Source of the DNA: Candidatus Thorarchaeota archaeon
GTDB taxonomy: Archaea; Asgardarchaeota; Thorarchaeia; Thorarchaeales; Thorarchaeaceae
Reading direction: 5' to 3'
Assembly: GCA_004524595.1 (NCBI GenBank)
Contig: SDOA01000019.1
Location: 1 to 42,269, forward strand
Length of the DNA stretch: 42,269 nt
Shown: piece by piece, positions 23,461-31,920 of the stretch
Numbering within the stretch: the stretch's first letter is position 1
Layout: the number at the start of each line of letters is the position of its first letter
Program-made: the position numbers and the translations under genes
Notes under the pieces: generated by a model
Seen by the model: the letters and a program-made list of their open reading frames with translations, nothing else
Database searches by the model: none
Told to the model about the DNA's origin: nothing

Positions 23461-24264
23461 CTAGGATGTGAACTTGGCAAGTGTTCCCAAGTTCCACGAA
23501 CGATGTTGATATTGTGATTCATATAAAGACTGTGCAGTATCACCTTCATCTTTTGTCAGGTTTCTCTTTTCAGCTATTGCTCCTGTAAGTTCTTCTAAAT
23601 GCTCAAGAATCGAAATCTTGATCTCATCAAGATTGGGGGTATCTTCAACTTCATTCCTGATATTGGTGACAGTATCCCTTTTGCTCTCCATACATCGGAT
23701 TCTTGTCTTGTCTCGTAAATATGTAGGCTGTTTCAGTGGAGGAGTTATACATTTCTGAAGCATTACAAGATCTGCGTCGTAAAGAAGCGTTCCATGAATG
23801 AATGATACTCCTTGTTTTATCCACCCTGCTGTTCCAGAGATCTTCCTTTCCCCTATTCTGACACAAGAGCCCACCGGATCAAATTTAGCTGGTATATTCA
23901 ATGATACAAGGGCTTTCACAAGGGTGCTAATGAATACTTCATAGAGGTCCTTGAGTCCCTTGGGGACATATTCATGAGTCTGATGGAGTCGAAGTGAAAA
24001 GTTGAGATTACCTAAATCGTGATAGACTGTACCACCTCCAGTAAATCGACGAGCAATAGGAATTCCATTGTCCTCACAATATCGTAGATTCACTTCTTTA
24101 TGGACACACTGAAACCTACCAATCACAACAGCAAGATCGGATTGCCAGAATCGAATTGTATTGAGTGTGTTTTCTTCACCTAGATCCGTCTTAGCTATTG
24201 CCTCATCATACGCTAGATTCCAATAGATGTCTGAGGATGAATGGTCCAATAATCGCCAAGACAT
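23461..24264 (-). CDS. lplA: Lipoate-protein ligase A family
   Basis: A 267-residue enzyme that attaches lipoate or octanoate to lipoyl domains. The start is placed at ATG 24264 (MSWRLLDHSSSDIYWNLAYDEAI), where similarity to the family begins; the frame is open further upstream through a structured region. The ARRFTGGGTVYHDLGNLNFS motif is the lipoyl-AMP binding signature, and KISGTAGW holds the catalytic Lys region. A C-terminal part of about 80 residues is present, so this may be a complete ligase rather than the split archaeal LplA/LplB. It would modify K43 of the E2 encoded at 24863-26098. Confidence 0.9.
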   Translation of the reverse strand: MSWRLLDHSSSDIYWNLAYDEAIAKTDLGEENTLNTIRFWQSDLAVVIGRFQCVHKEVNLRYCEDNGIPIARRFTGGGTVYHDLGNLNFSLRLHQTHEYVPKGLKDLYEVFISTLVKALVSLNIPAKFDPVGSCVRIGERKISGTAGWIKQGVSFIHGTLLYDADLVMLQKCITPPLKQPTYLRDKTRIRCMESKRDTVTNIRNEVEDTPNLDEIKISILEHLEELTGAIAEKRNLTKDEGDTAQSLYESQYQHRSWNLGTLAKFTS

Positions 24265-24316
24265 ATAGAACGAATAATAACTATGTCTGATTAATTTGAT
24301 GGAATATTGAATGAGT

Positions 24317-24367
24317 GCCGATGGCTCAAAGAGGTTGCTCGCCATCGGCGAGAGGCCTCAGAGCAAC
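24317..24367 (-). promoter_or_regulatory. H-type pseudoknot candidate in the lplA leader
   Basis: Read on the minus strand: GTTGCTC, an 11-base loop, GCCGATGG, one base, GAGCAAC, a 9-base loop, then CCATCGGC. The two perfect stems (7 and 8 bp) interleave, which is the H-type pseudoknot plan. Competing local hairpins exist: CTCGCC-gat-GGCGAG and GCCTCA/TGAGGC, so two exclusive folds are possible, as in riboswitches. It lies 53 bases before the chosen lplA start and is clearly more GC-rich than its surroundings. A TATA-like TTTAAA near 24445 could drive a leader. It could also be an independent small RNA; the same pairing is possible on the plus strand. Confidence 0.5.
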
Positions 24368-24490
24368 AAGTGAGGCGGAGCAGATGTCGTTTTTCGAGGC
24401 TTGACACGAATTCTACGTGCGAGATAAAGTCTGTTTCTTACAATTTAAAGAACACTTGATTTCAAATGAGTAGTGTCACTTAATAAGAGT

Positions 24491-24796
24491 CTAAACAGTA
24501 TTTCCACATTCAGGGCAGAATGATGCACCTGATCGTAATTCTGTTTCACAATAAGGACAACGTGTTCTGCTAGCACTCTGTGAAGTTGATAGGAATCTCC
24601 CAGCTTTCCTTATATTTTCCAGACCAAGACTATCGCTATATAACTCAGTATAGCCGCAATTAGCACAAGTGACTGCTTCAAGTGTCGCGGTTAAGATTCC
24701 TGGTAGGTCCACTCTCACATGCTGTTCACCAAAAATTCTATGTGGTCCTGCAATATTGGTACCACCACACTTAGGGCATCTTCCTGTTTTAATCAT
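24491..24796 (-). CDS. Zinc-ribbon protein with two CxxC knuckle pairs
   Basis: A 101-residue protein. CPKCGG near the start pairs with CANCGY around residue 44, forming a nucleic-acid-binding-type ribbon. A second ribbon at the C-terminus is made of CPYCET and CPECGN. A middle helix (YSDSLGLENIRKAGRFL) separates them. Such proteins often bind nucleic acid or act in protein quality control; nothing here says which. It stands between the lplA leader region and the E2 gene, in the same direction as both. Confidence 0.8.
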   Translation of the reverse strand: MIKTGRCPKCGGTNIAGPHRIFGEQHVRVDLPGILTATLEAVTCANCGYTELYSDSLGLENIRKAGRFLSTSQSASRTRCPYCETELRSGASFCPECGNTV

Positions 24797-24862
24797 GAAA
24801 CTCCACTGATTGATATTCAGTGTGACTGCTCATATCTTTTTGCAGAAACGCAGCTTCTAAGT

Positions 24863-26098
24863 TTACATTTTCATCATGAACGGATTCTCAAGCGTTTCCT
24901 TAAGCGCTGCAAGGAACTGTCCAGCGGGAGCTCCATCCAGTACTCGATGATCCACTGCGCAACTAGCCATCATCATTGATCGGATTGCAATCATATCATC
25001 AATAACTACAGGTTTCTTTTTGATTTGACCAAGAGCAAGAATCGCTGTTTCAGGCGGATTGATAACTGGAATGAACAGATCTACCTGGAATGGCCCCAGA
25101 TTAGAGACCGTGAAAGTGCTTCCTGTCAGCTCTTCTGGTGCAAGCTGGTTCTTTTTGGCTTTCTGACCCTTCTCCTTGGTTTCATTAGCAATCTCAGTAA
25201 TCGATTTTTTATTTGCTTGTTTGACTGTAACGACAACAAGTCCATCATCAGTTGCCATAGCTACTCCAATATTCACATCATCAAAAATATGAAGATCATT
25301 GCCTACAAGGGTTGCATTGAATTTTGGAAATTTTTCAAGGGTGTCTGCAACAGCTTTGATTATGATATCGTTGAAAGATACTTTGATACCGTGAGATTTT
25401 TGGACCCGTTGATTGAGCTCGCTTCGAAGAGTAACAACCTCCGTCATATCAATCTCAGTAATCATTGTGATATGTGGGTTCTGAGAGCTCTGTGTCATTC
25501 TTCGTGCAATAGTCCTTCGCAGAGGTGTCATTGTCTCTACTTTCCGAACTTTCCGTTCATCTGAGATTGAAATCTGAGGTGATGCATCCTTCGCTAGAAT
25601 GACATCTTTCTCAACAATTCTACCACTTGGACCGGTTCCAGTGATAAATGAGAGTTCTATATCAAGCTCTTTTGCTTTCTTTTTTGCCCTTGGTGATGAT
25701 TTAATCTTACCACTATGAAGACGGGTTTGTCCTGTTTGTGGTTTTACCTGTGTGGTTTCGACCTTTGGCGCTGATATAGCAGTTGGCGGTGATGTGATTG
25801 TTGTATCTGCAGGCGCTACTACATTTAGTTTTTTAGGCACAACGTCCGGAATTTCTTCTCCTTCTTCACCAATGAAAGCAATTGGTTCACTGATTGGAAT
25901 CTCATCATTGACATCACAGAGAATCTTTAGAAGAACTCCATCATCAGGAGCTTCGAGTTCGAATTCATTCTTCTCACCGAAAATCTCCACGACTGAGTCT
26001 CCCTTTTTGACTGTGTCACCCTCTTTCTTCAACCATTTGAGTATCACACCATATTCCATGGCTACACTCATTCGTTGCATGATCATGGTCGTAACCAT
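24863..26098 (-). CDS. 2-oxoacid dehydrogenase complex, E2 dihydrolipoamide acyltransferase
   Basis: A 411-residue E2. The N-terminal lipoyl domain has its attachment Lys at K43 (GEKNEFELEAP). A linker rich in Pro/Thr leads to the E1/E3-binding domain (SSPRAKKKAKELDIELSFI and GTGPSGRIVEKDV). The catalytic domain ends with the acyltransferase motif HRVLDG (H384, D388). It transfers the acyl group from lipoate to CoA. It lies third in an E1alpha-E1beta-E2 operon (10-base gap to E1beta). No E3 is in the window. The acyl specificity (pyruvate, branched-chain or acetoin) cannot be set from sequence alone. Confidence 0.94.
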   Translation of the reverse strand: MVTTMIMQRMSVAMEYGVILKWLKKEGDTVKKGDSVVEIFGEKNEFELEAPDDGVLLKILCDVNDEIPISEPIAFIGEEGEEIPDVVPKKLNVVAPADTTITSPPTAISAPKVETTQVKPQTGQTRLHSGKIKSSPRAKKKAKELDIELSFITGTGPSGRIVEKDVILAKDASPQISISDERKVRKVETMTPLRRTIARRMTQSSQNPHITMITEIDMTEVVTLRSELNQRVQKSHGIKVSFNDIIIKAVADTLEKFPKFNATLVGNDLHIFDDVNIGVAMATDDGLVVVTVKQANKKSITEIANETKEKGQKAKKNQLAPEELTGSTFTVSNLGPFQVDLFIPVINPPETAILALGQIKKKPVVIDDMIAIRSMMMASCAVDHRVLDGAPAGQFLAALKETLENPFMMKM

Positions 26099-26108
26099 TT
26101 TTTCTCAC

Positions 26109-27083
26109 CTACACAATCTCTCGGATTGCTTGTGCAATCCTCTTATTATCTGGAATGAAATAGTCCTCTAGTGATGGACTGAAGGGAACGGGAGTGTCTG
26201 GTGCATTGACTCTCTTGATTGGAGCGTCCAACCAATCGAATGCTTCTTCTTGCACAATAGCTGCGACCTCTGCAGTAGTAGCTCCGGTCTTGGTTTCCTC
26301 TGTTACTAAGACCAATCTACCCGTCCTCTTGACAGAGTCGATTAAGAGCTTTTTATCTAAGGGGACAAGTGTGCGAGGATCTATCACCTCTACACTGATA
26401 CCTTCCTTTGCGAGTTCCTCGGCAACTTCTAGTGCCTTATGAACCATAATGAAAGTACCCCAAACTGTCACATCAGCTCCCTCTCTTCGTATCTTTGCTT
26501 CACCAAAGGGAATGAGGTAATCATCATCTGGCACATCTTCCTTCTTATCATAGACTAGCTTGTGCTCTGCAAATAAAACTGGATCAGGATCTCTAATTGC
26601 AGTCTTGATGAGTCCCTTGACATCAGAAGCGAAAGCTGGGACTGCAACTTTGAGTCCTGGGGTATGCATGAACCATGCTTCTAAACTTTGAGAGTGGTGC
26701 GATGCGATATTTTTTCCACCACCAAAAGGTGTTCTCAAAACCAGCGGCACAGATGTCTGTCCACCGAACATATACCTCATTTTAGCAGCTTGATTACATA
26801 CCTGATCCATAGCGAGAGTAATCAGGTCACCAAACATAATTTCTGCAACTGGAATCAGTCCAGTAATAGCTGCTCCAACTGCTGCACCGGCGATGGTGTT
26901 CTCAGAGATTGGTGTATCTCTGACTCTATCCACACCAAATTCCTCTGCAAATCCCTTTGTGACTTTGAATGCTCCTCCCCAGTTGATTCCAATATCCTCA
27001 CCGAGTAGAAAGACTCTCTCATCTCGACGCATCTCTTCGCGGAGACCTGCTGCAAGTGCATCTCGGTATGTCATTTCTGTCAT
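26109..27083 (-). CDS. 2-oxoacid dehydrogenase complex, E1 beta subunit
   Basis: A 324-residue E1beta of the pyruvate/branched-chain 2-oxoacid dehydrogenase family. The N-terminus (TYRDALAAGLREEM, LLGEDIG), the TPP-activating Glu61 in DTPISEN, the FGGGKNIASHHSQSLEAWF segment and the C-terminal transketolase-like domain (VEVIDPRTLVPLD, VTEETKTG) are typical. With E1alpha it decarboxylates the 2-oxoacid and acylates the lipoyl arm of E2. Its ATG follows immediately after the E1alpha stop, with no spacing, so translation is likely coupled. Confidence 0.95.
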   Translation of the reverse strand: MTEMTYRDALAAGLREEMRRDERVFLLGEDIGINWGGAFKVTKGFAEEFGVDRVRDTPISENTIAGAAVGAAITGLIPVAEIMFGDLITLAMDQVCNQAAKMRYMFGGQTSVPLVLRTPFGGGKNIASHHSQSLEAWFMHTPGLKVAVPAFASDVKGLIKTAIRDPDPVLFAEHKLVYDKKEDVPDDDYLIPFGEAKIRREGADVTVWGTFIMVHKALEVAEELAKEGISVEVIDPRTLVPLDKKLLIDSVKRTGRLVLVTEETKTGATTAEVAAIVQEEAFDWLDAPIKRVNAPDTPVPFSPSLEDYFIPDNKRIAQAIREIV

Positions 27084-28058
27084 CTAGACAACCTCCGCAT
27101 AGACATCATCTAAAGCCTCCTCGGGGGATGGATAATCAGACTTCTTAGCAAACTCTGCAGCTTTATCGACCTCTTTTTGAAGCGAGGCACGTATCTTCTC
27201 TGCTTCTTTTTCAGTGATGGCTCCCTGCTCAAGTGCTATTTTTTTGATTACTTCAACAGCGTCTCTCTCTGGACTAAGCCAACGGTCTGCTTCTTCTTGA
27301 GGTCGGTACTTTGCAGGATCGAATCTTGAGTGGCCTTTCATCCGGTAAGTTTCGCACTCAATAAGTGTCGGTCCGCCTCCTTCTCGAGCTCTCTTCACTG
27401 CTTCGATTGTAGCTTTATAGACTTCTAAGGCATTATTACCGTCAACAGTCTGGCTTGGAATACAATAAGCTTCAGCTCTTTGAGCAATTGATGAACTTGG
27501 ACAGGTTAGTTTTATCGGAGTGCCCATTGCGTAGAAATTATTCTCGACAACCCATACTAATGGTAATTTCCAGATTGCTGACATATTCAGCGATTCACCA
27601 AATGTACCATTGTTTGAAGCGCCGTCACCAAAGAAACAGGCAACTACATCATCTGTCTTTCTCATCTGACAAGAGAGTGCTGCGCCAACAGCTATTGGAA
27701 GTCCTGACGCGACTACGCCAGTTGCTCCAAGAACTCCGGCATTAAATTGTGTTATATGCATAGAGCCTCCTTTTCCTTTGCACGAGCCTGTCTTCTTTCC
27801 GAGTAGCTCCGCCAATGCGGCATTCATGTCTGCACCCTTAGCAATGACATGTCCATGTCCTCTATGCGTGCTCTGTATCCAGTCCGAATCCTTTAGGGCT
27901 GTTGTGACCCCAGCTGCTACTCCTTCCTGCCCAAGATACAGATGAAGTGTTCCAGGTACAATATTCTCTCCAAATAGATCCCATACTTTTTCCTCAAAGA
28001 GTCGTATTTTCAGTGTTCGTGTGTAGAGTTCTTTGAGAGTTTTTTTATCTACTACCAT
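27084..28058 (-). CDS. 2-oxoacid dehydrogenase complex, E1 alpha subunit
   Basis: A 324-residue TPP-binding subunit when started at ATG 28058 (MVVDKKTLKELYTRTLKIRLFEEKV), where family similarity begins; a GTG at 28151 would add 31 residues. The thiamine pyrophosphate motif starts GDGASNNGTFGESLN and ends about 30 residues later at VVENN. The STHRGHGHVIAKG loop with its catalytic His pair is intact. First gene of the E1alpha-E1beta-E2 operon. Complexes of this type are known in Thermoplasma and haloarchaea and often prefer branched 2-oxoacids, which would suit the IcmA-like mutase further on in this window. Confidence 0.95.
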   Translation of the reverse strand: MVVDKKTLKELYTRTLKIRLFEEKVWDLFGENIVPGTLHLYLGQEGVAAGVTTALKDSDWIQSTHRGHGHVIAKGADMNAALAELLGKKTGSCKGKGGSMHITQFNAGVLGATGVVASGLPIAVGAALSCQMRKTDDVVACFFGDGASNNGTFGESLNMSAIWKLPLVWVVENNFYAMGTPIKLTCPSSSIAQRAEAYCIPSQTVDGNNALEVYKATIEAVKRAREGGGPTLIECETYRMKGHSRFDPAKYRPQEEADRWLSPERDAVEVIKKIALEQGAITEKEAEKIRASLQKEVDKAAEFAKKSDYPSPEEALDDVYAEVV

Positions 28059-28216
28059 TGTCCAATCAACTACCTTCTGATGATTGAGAGCTTCTGGAGG
28101 CCTCCGCGAATCTTGGTTGATAAAGGCTTCGAAGTAGCTTAATGAAGCCACTATTCTTTCTTATTATTTGTCTATTATTGAATTATCAAATAACAATGAG
28201 AAATGACAAGGATTAA

Positions 28217-28234
28217 TGTGTATACTTGTACACA
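28217..28234. repeat. Inverted repeat between the E1alpha and fwdD genes
   Basis: TGTGTA at 28217-28222 and TACACA at 28229-28234 flank 6 bases, forming an operator-like site. It lies in the 28059-28424 divergent interval, upstream of the E1alpha starts. The rest of that interval holds a mixed-composition stretch (28255-28330) with no clear stem or gene. Confidence 0.35.
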
Positions 28235-28386
28235 ATCAGTTTCTGCACCTTTATGTTGTAAACGATGATAGGGCTGTGGAATCTCGGACGTTGCGAACGA
28301 AATCAAATTGATGGAATTAGATTGGATTTGTTCTGCATCCCTTCCATATATGACTCCTTTCACAGCAAGACTTCTTAACTAGATTT

Positions 28387-28416
28387 GAAATATATCTAAC
28401 TTGCAACCGCTAGGAG
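28387..28416 (+). promoter_or_regulatory. TATA box and Shine-Dalgarno of fwdD
   Basis: AAATATATCTAAC at 28388-28400 is a TATA-like box and AGGAG at 28412-28416 is a ribosome site 8 bases before ATG 28425. The short distance implies a very short leader. Confidence 0.5.
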
Positions 28417-28424
28417 TATTATCA

Positions 28425-28826
28425 ATGAGTCGTGTAGGTATAGCTGCAATTCTCACATCTGGTCGCACACAAAAACAAGGACGCGGTTTGGAGCAAGGAA
28501 AACTCAGTAAAGAATATCGTGATGAGGTCTCAGTCTGTGAAATGGACCCTACCACTCTACATGTTCTAAGAATTGAAGAAGGTAAACCTGTGTTGGTACA
28601 ATCTGCTCATGGTTGTGTTGTTGTACGGAGTCGTATTGATAGAAGAGGTAAACCTGGTATTGTATTCATTCCATGTGGTCCATACGCCAATATGGTAATT
28701 GATTCTACCACTGAATCAAGTGGAATGCCTGATTATAAGGGCACTCCTGTGGAGATATTTGCAGCAGAAGATAGAGTTGTGTTATCAATAGAAGAGCTGC
28801 TTGAAGAAATATTTGGAGGGCACTAA
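28425..28826 (+). CDS. fwdD: Formylmethanofuran dehydrogenase, subunit D
   Basis: A 133-residue molybdopterin-dinucleotide-binding subunit. The start at ATG 28425 (MSRVGIAAIL) is fixed by AGGAG eight bases upstream. ILTSGRT, QGKLSKEYRDEVSVCEMDP and the CGPYANMV region match FwdD, a small relative of the C-terminal domain of DMSO-reductase-type enzymes. It completes the pterin site of FwdB in the enzyme that reduces CO2 to formylmethanofuran, or runs in reverse. First gene of fwdDBA; the next start follows its stop directly. Confidence 0.9.
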   Translation: MSRVGIAAILTSGRTQKQGRGLEQGKLSKEYRDEVSVCEMDPTTLHVLRIEEGKPVLVQSAHGCVVVRSRIDRRGKPGIVFIPCGPYANMVIDSTTESSGMPDYKGTPVEIFAAEDRVVLSIEELLEEIFGGH

Positions 28827-30119
28827 TTGACCGATAATGAAACAATTCTTCAGAATGTTGTGTGCCCTTTCTGTGGTTGTCTCTGTGATGATTTAGTAAT
28901 TACAACTAATGGAAAGAGTATAATTTCTAACCAAAATGGTTGTACAATTAGTAAAACTAAATTTCTCAGTCATACTAAAGATCGACTTCTGTATCCTACA
29001 ATTAGAGCAGATACACAAAAAAAGACCTCTCTTGAAAACGCTATAAAAAAGGCTGCTCTGATACTTGCTCAATCAAGACGATTACTCATTTATGGTCTTA
29101 GTTCAGCTGAAAATGATGCACATCGTGAAGCATACAAAATCACCGAGCTCGTAGGTGGAGTTGTCGATAACACATCTTCAGTTTGCCATGGTCCAACAAT
29201 TATTGGAAACCAAGAATCCGGTGAACCCCAAGGGTCTCTTGCAGAAACACGGAATCGTGCTGACTTAGTTATCTATTGGGGCGCAAATCCGAAGTTCGCT
29301 CACCCGCGTCATATGAGTAGGTATACAAAACCATTAGGCCCGTTTGCGAGACAACGTCAGATATGGGTCTTTGATATCAGGAAGAGCATAACCGCAACGA
29401 CTGCAGATCGATTCTTTAGAATAGATCCAGGTCATGACCTTGAAGTCCTGGAGTCCATGAGAGCTCTTCTCCGTGGGCATAAATTGGATGTTGACGTTGT
29501 TGGTGGATTTTCTTTGGATGAACTCTCAGAGCTAGTCAATACGATGAAAAATTCAAAGTATGGTGTGCTCTTCTTTGGTCTTGGACTTTCACAATCAAGG
29601 GGAAAACATCATAATGTTGATGCAGCTATCCGACTTGTTCAAGACCTCAATTCGTACACACGCTGGAATCTAATGCCAATGCGAGGTCACTACAATGTGA
29701 CCGGCGCAAATAAGACCTCTACTTGGCAGACTGGGTATCCCTTTGCAGTTGACTATAGTCGTGGGTATCCCCGCTATCAACCAGGTGAATATACTGCTGT
29801 TGACATGTTAGTTAAGGAAGACTGTGATGCGCTACTCAACATTGCTGCAGACCCTGTTGCTCATTTTCCAAGGCGTGCTTTGAGCCATCTCAATAATATT
29901 CCCATCATCAATCTTGACCCTAAAAAGAATCTGACGTCAATAATAGCTACAGTCAATATCCCAACTGCAATTGCTGGCATCGAATGTGATGGGGCTGCAG
30001 CAAGAATGGATGGACTTCCATTGTATCTCAAAAAAGTGGTTGATCCTCCAGAGGGAATTCTCCCAGATCGGGAAATTCTGAGGATGATTTATGATGAAGT
30101 TCGGAGGTTGCTAACCTGA
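28827..30119 (+). CDS. fwdB: Formylmethanofuran dehydrogenase, subunit B (catalytic, W/Mo)
   Basis: A 430-residue catalytic subunit. CPFCGCLCDD at 13-22 begins the [4Fe-4S] site, with a further Cys in QNGC39. Cys120 in SSVCHGPT is the metal ligand; the codon is TGC, so this is the cysteine, not the selenocysteine, form. The later NITTA-like and NPKFAHPRHMSRYT segments follow the family. Translation begins at TTG 28827, immediately after the fwdD stop. The stop overlaps the fwdA ATG as TGATG. Whether tungsten or molybdenum is used cannot be told. Confidence 0.95.
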   Translation: MTDNETILQNVVCPFCGCLCDDLVITTNGKSIISNQNGCTISKTKFLSHTKDRLLYPTIRADTQKKTSLENAIKKAALILAQSRRLLIYGLSSAENDAHREAYKITELVGGVVDNTSSVCHGPTIIGNQESGEPQGSLAETRNRADLVIYWGANPKFAHPRHMSRYTKPLGPFARQRQIWVFDIRKSITATTADRFFRIDPGHDLEVLESMRALLRGHKLDVDVVGGFSLDELSELVNTMKNSKYGVLFFGLGLSQSRGKHHNVDAAIRLVQDLNSYTRWNLMPMRGHYNVTGANKTSTWQTGYPFAVDYSRGYPRYQPGEYTAVDMLVKEDCDALLNIAADPVAHFPRRALSHLNNIPIINLDPKKNLTSIIATVNIPTAIAGIECDGAAARMDGLPLYLKKVVDPPEGILPDREILRMIYDEVRRLLT

Positions 30120-31861
30120 TGGCTTGTCAGTTCATCCTACAAAACGGAAGGGTCTATGATCCTCTAAATAGAATTGATGGTGAAGTACAGGACATCTGTG
30201 TTTCGAATGGAAAGATTGTAGAAAAGGTTGCAGAACGAGCTCAAAAAATAGACCTTAAGGGTCGTATTGTCATGCCTGGCGGCGTTGACCTCCACTCCCA
30301 TATTGTGGGATGCAAATTGGGTTACGGTCGAGCAATGTGTCCTGAGGATCATCGTGATGATCCCGTACCACGAACAAAACACACTCGTGGTGGCGTAGGT
30401 CATACGATGCCCAGTTCCTATATCATTGGATATCGATACTCTTCAATGGGGTATACGACTGTGATTGAACCTGCACTACCAGCAGTCAAGGCTCTCAGTG
30501 CTTGGGAGGAGATTGAGGACTTACCTAATCTAGATACTGGCATGCTCCCAATGTTTTGTAACAGTATGATCACCTTCCATTACATATCTGAGGATGACTT
30601 CAGCGGACTAGCTGCATATATTGCTTGGACGCTTGAGAAGGTTGGAGGTCTTGGTGTCAAAGTTGTAAATCCTGGAGGAACTTATGCGTGGGCTCATGGG
30701 ATTGATCTTCGTAATATTGATGAAACTATCCCTGAGTGGAATATCACACCACGAGAGGTGACTCGAGGAATCTGCAGAACAGTAGAAACTCTTGGTCTTC
30801 CTCATCCTATGCATCTTCATCCGAATAACCTTGGTCGCGTTGGAAATGTTGAGACCACAATTAACCAATTAGAGTGTGTACGTGACATTAGAGGACATAA
30901 CGGAAGAAAAAGGTTGGTTCATCTTGCACACATGTCTTTCGATTGTTTAGATTCACTAGATCCTGGAAGCACTGATTGGAACGACCTCTCGTCTGGTGGA
31001 CTCAGATTTGCTGATTATTTTTCAAAGAACAAACATTTCACGACTGATCTTGGTCAGATTACTTTTGGTCCCGCCACAACAATGACTGGGGACGGTCCCT
31101 TCGAGTACTATCTTCATCATTTATCTGGTGAAAAATGGGCGAACATTACAGTGGATGTTGAACTTCCTGGCGGAGCAGGAATAGTACCCTACACCTATAA
31201 TCCACAATCAGCTGGTAACTCAATACAATGGGCAATCCCCCTCGAATTTGCATTGAGTGTTGATGACTTATGGAGAGTTGTGATAAGTACCGATCATCCC
31301 AACGCTGGACCCTTCACAAAATATCCCTTAGTGCTGTCTTGGTTGATGAGTACTAAGCAACGACGTCTTTGGTTAGAAAAGGTACATCCTGCCGCATCCG
31401 AGAGGTCTACTCTTCCAGATATCGAGAAAGAGTGGAGCCTCTACGATGTGGCAATCTCTACACGAGCAGCGCCTTCTAAGATATTAGGATTTGAGAGATT
31501 CAAGGGGCATCTGGGTGAAGGCGCTGATGCCGATATTGCGGTCTATGATGCTGACCCCACGAAAGTAGATCTAGCTGCAAATCCTGAAAAGATAATGCGT
31601 GTATTTGGTGCCTCATACCTTACTATACTTCATGGAGATCAGGTTGCTAAGAGAGGTGTGATTAAGATGACGAAGCGTGGAAAAGTCTGGTCTTCAAGTC
31701 CTAGACTTAATGATTCTCTAAAGACACGTATTAACGAGGATCTTGAAGATCTTATGGGACGGTGGTTTGTTCACTCATTTCATAATTATCCAGTTCCTGC
31801 TCGTTACAGGTCTCATATAGAACATAAATTAGATATTGATGCAACTTCAATATCTGTTTAA
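30119..31861 (+). CDS. fwdA: Formylmethanofuran dehydrogenase, subunit A (amidohydrolase)
   Basis: A 580-residue binuclear-metal amidohydrolase that condenses formate with methanofuran after an internal tunnel delivers it from FwdB. The metal ligands H59 and H61 (DLHSHIVG), the probable carboxylated Lys181 (GLGVKVVNPGG), and H232/H234 (MHLHPNN) are present, and STDHPNAGPF carries the late Asp. Length is normal. It overlaps fwdB by one base. No fwdC follows; the next gene is a methyltransferase. With tetrahydromethanopterin enzymes elsewhere it would serve a Wood-Ljungdahl-type pathway, as proposed for Asgard archaea. Confidence 0.96.
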   Translation: MACQFILQNGRVYDPLNRIDGEVQDICVSNGKIVEKVAERAQKIDLKGRIVMPGGVDLHSHIVGCKLGYGRAMCPEDHRDDPVPRTKHTRGGVGHTMPSSYIIGYRYSSMGYTTVIEPALPAVKALSAWEEIEDLPNLDTGMLPMFCNSMITFHYISEDDFSGLAAYIAWTLEKVGGLGVKVVNPGGTYAWAHGIDLRNIDETIPEWNITPREVTRGICRTVETLGLPHPMHLHPNNLGRVGNVETTINQLECVRDIRGHNGRKRLVHLAHMSFDCLDSLDPGSTDWNDLSSGGLRFADYFSKNKHFTTDLGQITFGPATTMTGDGPFEYYLHHLSGEKWANITVDVELPGGAGIVPYTYNPQSAGNSIQWAIPLEFALSVDDLWRVVISTDHPNAGPFTKYPLVLSWLMSTKQRRLWLEKVHPAASERSTLPDIEKEWSLYDVAISTRAAPSKILGFERFKGHLGEGADADIAVYDADPTKVDLAANPEKIMRVFGASYLTILHGDQVAKRGVIKMTKRGKVWSSSPRLNDSLKTRINEDLEDLMGRWFVHSFHNYPVPARYRSHIEHKLDIDATSISV

Positions 31862-31920
31862 TTTGACATAGTCTAATCTTTAATATGAACGAGTCTCGTC
31901 TTCTAAGATGTTGAATTAGA

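Noticed and set aside
28175..28363. 62-codon minus-strand ORF in the interval between the E1alpha and fwdD genes
   Set aside because: No ribosome site and no family features; composition is like non-coding DNA.
29170..29200. Possible selenocysteine in FwdB
   Set aside because: The metal-ligand codon is TGC, an ordinary cysteine, and there is no in-frame TGA.
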